Assembly (NCBI GenBank): GCA_028694115.1
Contig: JAQUUB010000080.1
Location: forward strand, 1-20,340
DNA from: Lachnospiraceae bacterium
GTDB taxonomy: Bacteria; Bacillota_A; Clostridia; Lachnospirales; Lachnospiraceae
DNA: 20,340 nt
Direction: 5' to 3'
Positions 7,314-13,875 of this stretch are shown here, piece after piece. Position numbers and translations under genes: made by a program. Each line of letters starts with the position of its first letter. Position 1 is the stretch's first letter. Below the pieces are notes generated by a model. That model saw nothing but the letters and a program-made list of their open reading frames with translations. It ran no database searches and was not told the origin of the DNA.

Positions 7314-7565
7314 ATGTCTGCTTATAAAGACACAGAAAGGGGAAGCTGGTATGTATCCTTTCATTATTATGATTGGACCGGCAAGAACCGAAGAAAATTA
7401 AAGCGTGGTTTTAAGACAAAGAAAGAAGCAACTGATTTTGAACATCATTTCAAGATGGAGCAGTCTTCTGATTTGGACATGACCTTTGGAGACTTTTGGG
7501 AGGTCTACACGGAGAATGTGAAACCAAAGATTCGTTACAATACATGCATTGGGATATCCAATTGA
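7314..7565 (+). pseudogene. Tyrosine integrase N-terminal fragment
   Basis: AGGAGG sits seven bases before this ATG, so this is a true gene start that happens to be in frame with the fragment before it. MSAYKDTERGSWYVSFHYYD and KNRRKLKRGFKTKKEATDFE form the N-terminal arm-binding domain of ICE integrases, followed by the start of the core-binding domain (MTFGDFWEVYTENVKPKIRYNT). It parallels MPAFKDKNTGKWFAKFYYRD and KRGFATKKEALEFE of the intact integrase at 11756-12931. The frame ends after 83 codons with an unrelated tail; the catalytic domain is absent. It is a remnant of a different element. Confidence 0.85.
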
Positions 7566-7715
7566 ATTTAATACATATGATGAAATACAGTCAAAGTATT
7601 GGAGACGGCCATCGGACAGTTTATTATATGGTCAGTGAATTCACCAGAGGAATTTGGTAAATGGATACGGGAAGCACCAGAGTATGCTACATTTTTGGAG
7701 GAAAAAGGAAGATGA
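7543..7715 (+). pseudogene. Gene remnants in two frames upstream of the phosphoesterase
   Basis: One frame reads LGYPIEFNTYDEIQSKYWRR and stops at 7638. An overlapping frame, open from 7584, ends with SPEEFGKWIREAPEYATFLE and stops at 7715, overlapping the next start as ATGA. Both read like real protein ends rather than noise, and the ATGA coupling suggests the second was the gene naturally preceding the phosphoesterase. I do not recognise the families. Confidence 0.4.
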
Positions 7716-8314
7716 ATTACTATATTAGTGATCTGCACTTCTTTTGCAGAAGTCAGATTGATAACGGTGGTAGGAATTATGATGGGAGACCATTCAAAAC
7801 ACTGGAAGAAATGCATGACAGAATACTGACAAGATGGAATGAGAAAATCACGAATGGAGATAACGTATACATTTTGGGTGACATTGCAATGCGTGGTAGA
7901 AATGATCAGCTGATTGCACTGATTGCTCAGTTGAAGGGTAGAAAAGTTTTGATTCAGGGAAATTATGATGATTTGTCAGATTACAGATTAAAGCAGGTAT
8001 TTGCTGCAGTCTGTGACTATAAGGAGCTTTCTGATTCCTATGGTGGGAAGAGCTATAAGCTTGTGCTTAGTCATTACCCGATTCTGATGTGGAATGGTTA
8101 GCACAAAGGGAGCATCCTGCTGTATGGACATACCCATGTGACAAGAGAAGATGACTATTTTCAGAAGTGCCTGCAGGGAATGAGAGAGGAATTCTTTGAT
8201 AATCGTAAAGGAACAAAGCAAGAAGTACTGGCAATTAATGTAGGCTGTATGATGCCTTATATGGATTATGAGCCGAGAAGTCTCAAGGAACTTCTGGAAT
8301 CAAGAAACCAATGA
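7712..8314 (+). pseudogene. Metallophosphoesterase broken by an amber stop
   Basis: The 200-codon frame has calcineurin-like phosphoesterase motifs: SDLHF (D7, H9), GDNVYILGD (D57), GNYD (84-86), SHYP (H121), and GHTH (139-142) lying beyond an in-frame TAG at codon 130 (8099-8101). After the TAG the same frame continues with HKGSILLYGHTHVTRED to TGA at 8312. A single base change such as CAG to TAG explains it. GNYD replaces the usual GNHD, so a catalytic histidine is also gone. The start at 7712 has GGAGG upstream; a further upstream start at 7661 adds unrelated residues. A truncated 129-residue product would lack metal ligands. Confidence 0.88.
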
Positions 8315-8344
8315 CAAATACTGAACAAGGAAAGGAATGAGATT

Positions 8345-8878
8345 ATGAGTTACGACATTCATTTATTAGATCCGGTAACAAAAGAATATGCACAGGTTCC
8401 GGGACATTTGATGACAGGTGGAACCTATCAAGCGGATTATCATCCTGAGACAGGAACATTCACTCCTGCGCTTAATACGGATGCACGTTTGAATATTACA
8501 TACAATTATGGATGTTACTACCGGGAGGTAGAGGAAGAAGGCATCCGAGCTATCTATGGTAAGGATGGTTGCGATAGTATCAAAATCCTAGAAAATATGA
8601 TTCAGTTTCTGGAAAACAAATACAAAGTAAATGATGAATGGATTACCGGGAAAAGAACGAAAACTGTTTATTTTGATCGGAATGGCAGGGAAGTTGATGC
8701 TACGGATGCTATTTTCGGGAAAAAGGCATATGAACGAAAAGAAGAAATTGAATACGAAGTCAGTGAGGGCGATACAAGTAATTACTGGGAATTAACTGCC
8801 GCCAATGCCATAAAGCCTTTGTACCAGTTGATCGCACTGGCAAAGATGCGCCCGGACTGCGTGTGGGATGGGGATTGA
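8345..8878 (+). CDS. Conserved protein of unknown function
   Basis: This 177-residue soluble protein begins SYDIHLLDPVTKEYAQVPG and has LNITYNYGCYYRE at 49-61, GIRAIYG at 66-72 and a C-terminal SNYWELTAANAIKPLYQLIA followed by MRPDCVWDGD. I recognise it as a recurring bacterial family of unknown function in which the N-terminal block, the YNY block and the RPDxVWxGD end are conserved. AAGGAATGAGATT precedes the ATG. It lies 30 bp after the broken phosphoesterase, probably co-transcribed with it, and upstream of the toxin-antitoxin promoter. It appears intact. Confidence 0.75.
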   Translation: MSYDIHLLDPVTKEYAQVPGHLMTGGTYQADYHPETGTFTPALNTDARLNITYNYGCYYREVEEEGIRAIYGKDGCDSIKILENMIQFLENKYKVNDEWITGKRTKTVYFDRNGREVDATDAIFGKKAYERKEEIEYEVSEGDTSNYWELTAANAIKPLYQLIALAKMRPDCVWDGD

Positions 8879-8962
8879 GAAATCAATAATTAAACCAATG
8901 GGATACAAATACTTTGCAGTTATGAACAATATTGAATTATGTACGGAATAATTAAGATTTGA

Positions 8963-8994
8963 TTGACAAAAAATATGTGGGAGATTATTATAAT
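8963..8994 (+). promoter_or_regulatory. Promoter of the toxin-antitoxin pair
   Basis: A perfect TTGACA (8963-8968) is followed at 17 bp by TATTAT (8986-8991). An overlapping TATAAT (8989-8994) is at 20 bp. The start would be near 8998, at the edge of the palindromic operator. Confidence 0.8.
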
Positions 8995-9020
8995 AGTAGG
9001 TGGGATATCCCACCACATAT
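8973..9020. promoter_or_regulatory. Nested palindromic operator of the toxin-antitoxin pair
   Basis: GGTGGGATATCCCACC (8999-9014) is a perfect 16-bp palindrome at the predicted transcription start. An outer inverted pair, ATATGTGG (8973-8980) and CCACATAT (9013-9020), flanks it and brackets the -10 box. The TGTGGGA/TCCCACA half-sites look like repeated binding sites for the antitoxin, giving autoregulation as is usual for type II modules. Confidence 0.75.
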
Positions 9021-9035
9021 ATGGAGGTGAATCAA

Positions 9036-9275
9036 ATGGAAGCATTAAAAGATTATACGGTTCATATTGACAGTAAAAAGAGAGTAACCCTCCGGGGAGC
9101 AGCATATCAGTACTATAATGTAAAGGAATATACCAACGGATGCATTATGCTTGAGCCGAGAGAATTATCTGTCCCAGAAAGCATATCAGCAAGAACTTTG
9201 GCAGATATGGATAAAGCAATTGAAAACTTCAAAGGTGGAAAAGTTTCATCAGCTATAGACTTATCTGATTTTTAG
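9036..9275 (+). CDS. AbrB-like antitoxin
   Basis: This 79-residue protein has an N-terminal half (YTVHIDSKKRVTLRGAAYQY and NGCIMLEPREL, residues 7-43) that resembles a swapped-hairpin SpoVT/AbrB DNA-binding domain. The C-terminal half is an acidic helical tail that would wrap the toxin. GGAGGTGA precedes the ATG at 9036; an in-frame GTG at 9000 lies inside the operator and has no ribosome site, so it was rejected. The gene ends 10 bp before the toxin gene. It probably binds the palindrome at its own promoter. The pair is supported by gene order, size and operator; the fold assignment is by eye. Confidence 0.7.
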   Translation: MEALKDYTVHIDSKKRVTLRGAAYQYYNVKEYTNGCIMLEPRELSVPESISARTLADMDKAIENFKGGKVSSAIDLSDF

Positions 9276-9285
9276 GAGTAACTGA

Positions 9286-9657
9286 ATGAATTTCAACATA
9301 AGAATGGGAATTCCGGAAATGGAGGCTCTGTGGAAAGAACTCCAACAGAAGCATCGAACTGGAACTGCCAATAAAACAGAAGAACAACTATATAAAAAGT
9401 GGGGAAATGCTTTAATAAAGCTTGCAGATGATCCGTTTTATCCCGGATTAAAAACACATGAAATTGAACCACTGTCAAAGAGATATGGCATGAAAGTATG
9501 GCAGTCTTATTTGGAAAACAAGAAAAGTGGTGCTATGAGAATGTACTGGGTATATGGACCAGACCAGAAAGATATTACTGTGATTGGACTAGAACCTCAT
9601 ACGGAAGATAAAAAGAATGGTGCATATGACCGGGTGACACTATCAGATATGGAGTAG
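9286..9657 (+). CDS. RelE/ParE-like toxin
   Basis: This 123-residue protein has the RelE-like plan: N-terminal helices (MEALWKELQQKH ... LYKKWGNALIKLADDP), then beta strands KVWQSYLENKKSGAMRMYWV and DITVIGLEPHTEDKK, with R85, H105 and a late tyrosine (Y114) as possible catalytic residues. RelE-type toxins cut mRNA on the ribosome; ParE members poison gyrase. AGGAG lies in the 10-bp gap after the antitoxin, so the two are co-translated. A terminator at 9694 ends the unit. Toxin subtype is not certain from sequence alone. Confidence 0.7.
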   Translation: MNFNIRMGIPEMEALWKELQQKHRTGTANKTEEQLYKKWGNALIKLADDPFYPGLKTHEIEPLSKRYGMKVWQSYLENKKSGAMRMYWVYGPDQKDITVIGLEPHTEDKKNGAYDRVTLSDME

Positions 9658-9693
9658 GGAACTCACTGAAAAATGAAATGAACGCGTAATAAG

Positions 9694-9724
9694 CAAAGGC
9701 CGGTGTAAAACCGGCTTTTGTCAT
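9694..9724 (+). terminator. Terminator after the toxin gene
   Basis: GCCGGT and ACCGGC pair around a GTAAA loop, extended by CAAA/TTTG with one internal mismatch. The T-run forms the right flank. It lies 36 bp after the toxin stop. Confidence 0.8.
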
Positions 9725-9817
9725 AGGGATAGAATTAAACTAGCAGGATACAGAAATTCTATTGGATTCGAAGTATACTGTATTGTGAAGAAACTCATTT
9801 TGGAGGTGACTTATAAT

Positions 9818-10345
9818 ATGGAGAAAACGAAGAAGATTGATGTGTTCAACAAGGCACCTCGTAAGATAAAATGTATTACAAACGAAATGGATTACCTTGG
9901 GGATGGAACCATCTTTAGAGAAGATAAATTGGTGGTTGGTCAGCTTTACACATTGATAGAGGCATCTATGGAATCGTATGGCAGTGTTGTGTATTTGAAA
10001 GAAATTCCATCCAATATGGGAATTCAGTCCTGTATGTTTGAAGAACTGGAAGAATATGATTTTGATTTGCTTAGAACGAAGTCTGAGGAATGGCTGCAGG
10101 ATGTACTGGAAGAGTCAGAAAAAGAAATCCAAAATGGAGAATATCTTTCGGCAAAGGAAGCATTAGCTATATTCAGGGAACATTTAGAAAAGAATTATTG
10201 TGACACCTGCGTATTTTTTTATCATAGCGAAGATATGCTGGATGGAGACTTTGTATGTGTCAATGCTCAAAGTGAGAATCTGGCAGATTATGTATCCCGT
10301 AAGGATACTTGTGACAAATGGGAAAGAAGGGATTTTGATGTTTGA
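9818..10345 (+). CDS. Cys-rich protein paired with macro-domain gene
   Basis: This 175-residue protein is not recognised. The N-terminal half (about 10-75, IKCITNEMDYLG ... LVVGQLYTLIEASMESYGSV) looks like a small SH3-like beta barrel. A helical middle follows, and the C-terminal third has four cysteines in CDTCVFFY, FVCVN and DTCDKWE, spaced like a zinc or iron-sulfur site. GGAGGTGA precedes the ATG at 9818; upstream in-frame codons were rejected. The stop overlaps the next gene by eight bases, so translation is coupled to the ADP-ribose hydrolase-like protein. A role in the same ADP-ribosylation process is inferred from that overlap only. Confidence 0.7.
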   Translation: MEKTKKIDVFNKAPRKIKCITNEMDYLGDGTIFREDKLVVGQLYTLIEASMESYGSVVYLKEIPSNMGIQSCMFEELEEYDFDLLRTKSEEWLQDVLEESEKEIQNGEYLSAKEALAIFREHLEKNYCDTCVFFYHSEDMLDGDFVCVNAQSENLADYVSRKDTCDKWERRDFDV

Positions 10346-11192
10346 TAGACGACAAAATAATATTGATATTTTTATGGACACAGAAAATATGTGTCGAACT
10401 GATAAAAAGTTGATTGAAGTCATTCGAAAATCGAATGCAGGACAGGTAATCATCAAAGATGAAGAAGAATTAAGTACACTGACACATAGATATGAGGAGC
10501 CAGCTAAGGTAGTTGTTTCAAAAAAGAGAAGTTTAGAAGCGGCAGAGGCCTATACTGGCATGAAGGTATGTGTTCATAACTTCGCATCTGCCACTAATCC
10601 GGGGGGAGGTGTGACCAAAGGATCGAATGCACAGGAAGAAGCCATCTGCAGATGCTGTACGCTGTATTTCAATTTGAGTGATCGAAAAATAGCAGATGAA
10701 TTCCATAACAGGCATAAGAAGTTGATCAGGATGGGAGAAATGACCTCTCTATATAATGATGATTGTATCTTTACACCTGGAGTCTGTGTATTCAAATCGG
10801 ATACAAGCTCTCCGGAGCTTTTACCGATGGAGAAATGGTATGAGGTGGATATTATTACCTGCGCAGCACCAAACTTGCGAGAGCGTCCAAGTAATCCAAT
10901 GAATCCGGGTTCTGGAACTTCCCCGGTAAAGATTTCGGATAAGGACCTTTTGAATCTGCATATTAAAAGGATGAGCCGAATTTGTGATATCGCTATTAAA
11001 CAAAAGGATGAGGTTCTCATTTTGGGAGCATTTGGTTGTGGAGCATTTTGTAACTCGCCTCGTGTTGTTGCAGAAGCAATGGCAAGAGTGGTTGAGAAAT
11101 ATAGATATGATTTAAAAGTGATTGAATTTGCAGTTTTTTGTACTCCAAGAGATTCGGAGAATTATGAAGTGTTTTCAAAACGTCTTGGATGA
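10338..11192 (+). CDS. TIGR02452 family PARG-like macro-domain protein
   Basis: This 284-residue protein matches the TIGR02452 family, a bacterial-type poly(ADP-ribose) glycohydrolase with an N-terminal DUF2263-like part and a macro domain. The catalytic loop is clear: NPGGGVTKGSNAQEE (GGG 89-91, QEE 99-101, the GGG-X7-QEE signature with the catalytic glutamate). Later blocks are DIITCAAPNLRE and VLILGAFGCGAFCNSP, typical of the macro fold and ADP-ribose binding. Such enzymes remove ADP-ribose from proteins or nucleic acids. The start at 10338 is inside the end of the previous gene; the longer upstream reading only repeats that gene in another frame. A terminator follows at 11221. Confidence 0.9.
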   Translation: MFDRRQNNIDIFMDTENMCRTDKKLIEVIRKSNAGQVIIKDEEELSTLTHRYEEPAKVVVSKKRSLEAAEAYTGMKVCVHNFASATNPGGGVTKGSNAQEEAICRCCTLYFNLSDRKIADEFHNRHKKLIRMGEMTSLYNDDCIFTPGVCVFKSDTSSPELLPMEKWYEVDIITCAAPNLRERPSNPMNPGSGTSPVKISDKDLLNLHIKRMSRICDIAIKQKDEVLILGAFGCGAFCNSPRVVAEAMARVVEKYRYDLKVIEFAVFCTPRDSENYEVFSKRLG

Positions 11193-11220
11193 TGAAATAG
11201 AGAAGAATAAAAATGCGATG

Positions 11221-11253
11221 AATCGGCAGGAGAAAATCTTCTGCCGGTTTTTT
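11221..11253 (+). terminator. Terminator after the PARG-like gene
   Basis: CGGCAG (11224-11229) pairs with CTGCCG (11241-11246), extended inward by AGA/TCT and outward by AAT/GTT. A T6 run follows. Confidence 0.92.
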
Positions 11254-11531
11254 AGATTTATGTGTTGGAAAATGTAAAAAGCAAAAATATTGAATGATTG
11301 CATGGATGAAATCTGAGTGTTGAAAAACGTAAAAATCAAAATGAAGAGGTGTAAATCCAGTCGAAAAATCAGAAATGAAAAATATGCTCGTGACAATAAA
11401 ATGACAATAAAATTTTGTGGAAATATAGGCACAACAGTCAAAACCGTACATAAGTGAACTGAAATGAACGAAAAATAGGGATTTAGGCACCATACAGCCA
11501 AAAGAAAATTAGGAGTTTGAATAGCATCCAT
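11254..11531. repeat. Non-coding A-rich stretch with degenerate direct repeats
   Basis: No coding region is credible here; minus-strand open frames are products of the A-rich plus strand. Three repeat pairs are visible. GTGTTGGAAAATGTAAAAAG (11262) resembles GTGTTGAAAAACGTAAAAAT (11317). TGACAATAAAA is tandemly doubled (11391-11412). TAGGCACAACAGTCAAAA (about 11426) resembles TAGGCACCATACAGCCAAAA (about 11484). Placement next to an integrase end suggests arm-type binding sites or old element ends. The element boundary cannot be fixed. Confidence 0.5.
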
Positions 11532-11578
11532 AAGTCTGGGAACCCTGATAAACAGGGCAATCCCGGACTTTTCTTTTT
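11532..11578 (+). terminator. Two-tier hairpin with T-run
   Basis: AAGTCTGGGA (11532-11541) pairs with TCCCGGACTT (11561-11570), with one T-G pair, and an inner CCCTG/CAGGG stem sits at 11543-11557. TTCTTTTT follows. There is no gene just upstream on this strand, so it may block transcription into the element's left end. Confidence 0.7.
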
Positions 11579-11662
11579 GCTCTGCCACTAAATTGCTACT
11601 AACAGATTCTATTCAGTTCCGAAGGTTCTAGAGTAGTAAACAGTATTAGACGTGTTATTTTT

Positions 11663-11690
11663 CATACACAAATTTTTCTAACTGTGTATG
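11663..11690. repeat. 8-bp inverted repeat near the integrase end
   Basis: CATACACA (11663-11670) and TGTGTATG (11683-11690) are perfect inverted copies around 12 bases. No T-run follows on either strand. It is part of the structured 100 bp after the integrase stop. Confidence 0.6.
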
Positions 11691-11697
11691 CTTTGTA

Positions 11698-11756
11698 ACC
11701 ATTTTGTTGAAAGTAACAAGATGGTACCACCATTTTGCCAATAGTGGCAATATGGT
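11698..11756. repeat. Twin 28-bp 11-6-11 modules, candidate attachment region
   Basis: Two related 28-bp units stand in tandem, 31 bp start to start. Unit 1 is ACCATTTTGTT-GAAAGT-AACAAGATGGT (11698-11725). Unit 2 is ACCATTTTGCC-AATAGT-GGCAATATGGT (11729-11756). Each has 11-bp arms that are inverted copies with one mismatch around a 6-bp centre, the layout of tyrosine-recombinase core sites. The second ends on the integrase stop codon. No T-run follows, so terminators are less likely. An attL core is inference. Confidence 0.55.
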
Positions 11757-12931
11757 TAAATAATCTTACGAATCGGCATCTGGATAATTTTATCCGATGC
11801 TTTTTCTTTGGTTTCATCAGCACCTTTTGCAAATGGATTAGCAAGTGGTGGCGTAGGCTCTGGAGCATTATTAACTCCAAGACTTTCCAGACTATTGACA
11901 AGTTCCTGCTGTTTGTGTGGAAAAAGATGTGAGTAGGTATTCAATGTTGTGGATACTTTCTCATGTCCTAATCGGTCAGCTAGGATTAATGCATCACAGC
12001 CTTGGTTGATTAGCAAACTTGCGTGGCTGTGTCGGACGTCGTGGATTCTAATTTTCTTAATACCAGTGGCTTTACATCCTCGTTCCATTTCATGAGCCAG
12101 ATAAGACTTGGTGTAAGGAAAAATACGATCCTTCATCTGTGGCATGAACTGTGAATTCATATAATCCGCTAATTCCTGTGAAAGAAAATCTGGAATAGGA
12201 ACAGTACGCTTGCTTTTCTTGGTCTTAGGAGTAGAAATAATATCTTTTCCCTTACTTCTGGCATAGGTCTTATTGATGCGAATGGTCTTATCCTTGAAGT
12301 TAATATCTTCGTAGGTTAGAGCCAGTAGTTCACCTTCCCTCATACCAGTCCAGTATAGAACCTCGAAGCAGAGATAAGATACCAGCTTGTCTTTAATGCC
12401 TTCTCGGAATGCAAGGTATTCTTCTAATGTCCAAAAGTCCATTTCTTCCGCGTTACTTTTTCCAATGCTACCTGCTTTGCCACATGGATCGGTATTCAGA
12501 TCATAGAAGCGTTTGGCGTAGTTCATAATGCAGTTCATCTGGTTATTGATGGATTTCAGATAGGTGTCCTTGTATTTATGGGAGTCACGCATAAGCTGTC
12601 CTTGCCATTTGCGAATATCAGTTGCTTTGATTTCGTTAATTGCCATCTTACCGAAGTAAGGCAGAATCTTGGTCTCATAGATATTGCACTTGTGCTGAAT
12701 GGTGGAATCTTTTAATCTGCCTGTCATATCTTCCATGTATGCCTCATACAAACTTTGTAAGGTCATATCAGGGTTACCTGACTGCTTTTCAAGAAAATCC
12801 CTTTCAAATTCTAGAGCTTCCTTTTTGGTGGCGAAGCCTCGTTTCCACTTTTGCTTGTTGTTGCCTTGCCAATCTCTGTAATAGAATTTGGCAAACCATT
12901 TACCAGTGTTCTTGTCTTTGAATGCTGGCAT
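11756..12931 (-). CDS. int: Tyrosine recombinase / ICE integrase
   Basis: This is a site-specific recombinase that would integrate and excise the element to its right. With the ATG at 12931 it has 391 residues; that start lies nine bases after AGGAG, whereas the two earlier ATGs sit directly on the ribosome site. Numbering from the longest reading (three residues more), residues 4-50 are the arm-binding domain, 60-150 the SAM-like core-binding domain, and the catalytic set is R201 (TGMREGE), a lysine in TPKTKKSKR, H300 and R303 (HDVRHSHAS), H326 (LGHEKV) and the nucleophile Y336 (NTYSHL). A tail of about 50 residues (EPTPPLANPF onward) extends past the usual end. The catalytic domain is complete, so it is probably active. 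Confidence 0.95.
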   Translation of the reverse strand: MPAFKDKNTGKWFAKFYYRDWQGNNKQKWKRGFATKKEALEFERDFLEKQSGNPDMTLQSLYEAYMEDMTGRLKDSTIQHKCNIYETKILPYFGKMAINEIKATDIRKWQGQLMRDSHKYKDTYLKSINNQMNCIMNYAKRFYDLNTDPCGKAGSIGKSNAEEMDFWTLEEYLAFREGIKDKLVSYLCFEVLYWTGMREGELLALTYEDINFKDKTIRINKTYARSKGKDIISTPKTKKSKRTVPIPDFLSQELADYMNSQFMPQMKDRIFPYTKSYLAHEMERGCKATGIKKIRIHDVRHSHASLLINQGCDALILADRLGHEKVSTTLNTYSHLFPHKQQELVNSLESLGVNNAPEPTPPLANPFAKGADETKEKASDKIIQMPIRKII

Positions 12932-12947
12932 AAACATCATCTCCTTT

Positions 12948-13060
12948 ATTAAATTGTGTTGAGCCGGTATCTTATAGAAATACAGCTATTAGCTGAAGGG
13001 ATACGGCTATGTAGTGCATCAAAATCATAAAAATTCGATGCATTTATCTAAAGGCTATGA
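12948..13060. promoter_or_regulatory. Integrase upstream region with repeats
   Basis: The 5-prime region of the integrase carries ATACAGCTAT (12980-12989) and ATACGGCTAT (13001-13010) as direct repeats, a third GGCTATG at 13053, and an inverted pair TGCATC (13015-13020)/GATGCA (13037-13042). On the minus strand TTTAGA and TATGAT at 17-bp spacing could be the integrase promoter. These repeats may bind the excisionase-like protein or the regulator. Confidence 0.4.
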
Positions 13061-13066
13061 TATAAT
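13061..13066 (+). promoter_or_regulatory. Extended -10 promoter of the candidate small RNA
   Basis: TATAAT is preceded by TG one base upstream, an extended -10 box that can work with a poor -35. It faces away from the integrase. Start is predicted near 13073. Confidence 0.6.
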
Positions 13067-13072
13067 CTACTT

Positions 13073-13155
13073 GTCTAGGGTGATTACAACAGCCGTTTAG
13101 GTTGGTAATTACTTCGTAGCTCCAGTGTGAAAATGCTGGGGCTATTTTTATTTTT
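13073..13155 (+). ncRNA. Candidate small structured RNA, about 80 nt
   Basis: Between the extended -10 promoter and a good terminator there is no reading frame but two strong stems. Stem 1 pairs GTGATTAC-AAC (13080-13090) with GTTG-GTAATTAC (13101-13112), one base bulged, around a 10-base loop. Stem 2 pairs TAGCTCCAG (13117-13125) with CTGGGGCTA (13136-13144), followed by TTTTTATTTTT. The T-run is on the plus strand only, so it is not a terminator for the minus-strand XRE gene, whose stop at 13148 it overlaps. The RNA would be antisense to any message running from the XRE gene into int. Confidence 0.55.
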
Positions 13156-13813
13156 CTTCATCATCCTTTAAATAAGGACTCTTCCAACGATAGGCTTGAT
13201 TGCCAAGTTCAGAAGTATATTCTTCATAGCATGGTCGCTCAAACATAGGAGTCAGCATACTTCCTGAATAGTAGGCAATCGTTTCTGCTTGCCAATCCAT
13301 GTATTTATCAATACTCAACTTTCCGTTGTATAATTGCTCCATTTTTCCTTTCCAGTTTTCTAGGAAAAGACAGAAATCAGCATCGTATTTGCTAACACCC
13401 TTACCATCTACTGATATAGAAGCTTTCCATTCTTTATCTTCAGGTGGTTTCTCAACATCAAATTTCATGGAGAAATCATAAGTTTCTTGAATTTTAAATA
13501 GTACATTAATCACATCGGCAAAAGATTCCAACTTATATTTATTTTGATAAGAACCTTCTCCGCTGATTCCAACATGCATACCATCTTGATGTTCTGAGGT
13601 GGAAAGCAATTCTCTGAAATTAATATCAAGAGCAATTGCTATGTCCTTAATAATAGACATGGAAAAGTCGGTTTGACCTGCCTCATAATTTTGAATTGTG
13701 CGTTCTGTTTTATCTATCATTTCAGCAAGTTTCTTTTGACTAATTTTCTTCTCTTTACGAACCCTTTTGATATTATCAGCTATCTGCTGGGAACTAAGCA
13801 TTTGAAATGCCAT
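13148..13813 (-). CDS. XRE-family element repressor
   Basis: This 221-residue protein has a clear helix-turn-helix domain (IADNIKRVRKEKKISQKKLA ... ERTIQNYEAGQTDFS, within the first 70 residues) and a C-terminal domain of about 140 residues that I do not recognise. The start at 13813 was chosen since GGAG lies eight bases upstream; an ATG nine bases earlier is too near the ribosome site. Its promoter is divergent from that of the excisionase-like gene, and both carry the same 23-bp operator, so it probably represses itself and the excision/mobilization side. What relieves repression is not visible; no peptidase motif is seen. Confidence 0.85.
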   Translation of the reverse strand: MAFQMLSSQQIADNIKRVRKEKKISQKKLAEMIDKTERTIQNYEAGQTDFSMSIIKDIAIALDINFRELLSTSEHQDGMHVGISGEGSYQNKYKLESFADVINVLFKIQETYDFSMKFDVEKPPEDKEWKASISVDGKGVSKYDADFCLFLENWKGKMEQLYNGKLSIDKYMDWQAETIAYYSGSMLTPMFERPCYEEYTSELGNQAYRWKSPYLKDDEEK

Positions 13814-13875
13814 ATCATTCACTCCTTTTCACGAAAAATAATTGCAGTGATTAGTGAAAACTATCACTTAAGGAG

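Noticed and set aside
8099..8101. Pyrrolysine or programmed readthrough at the TAG
   Set aside because: Nothing in the window supports it, and the nearby loss of the GNHD histidine fits decay better.
9000..9035. GTG start of the antitoxin at 9000
   Set aside because: It falls within the palindromic operator at the predicted transcription start; the ATG at 9036 has GGAGGTGA at good spacing.
10200..10337. Long N-terminal extension of the PARG-like protein
   Set aside because: It overlaps the C-terminus of the Cys-rich protein in another frame; the ATG at 10338 starts the family-like sequence.
10574..11020. 148-codon minus-strand open frame
   Set aside because: It lies wholly antisense to the PARG-like gene, whose motifs are clear, and the product looks like no protein family.
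11017..11588. Two overlapping minus-strand open frames of 137-158 codons
   Set aside because: They arise from an A-rich plus strand, giving Phe/Ile/Leu-rich products with no ribosome site, and they cross two plus-strand terminators.
13117..13155. Hairpin as terminator of the XRE repressor gene
   Set aside because: The T-run is on the plus strand; on the minus strand the stem is followed by mixed sequence.
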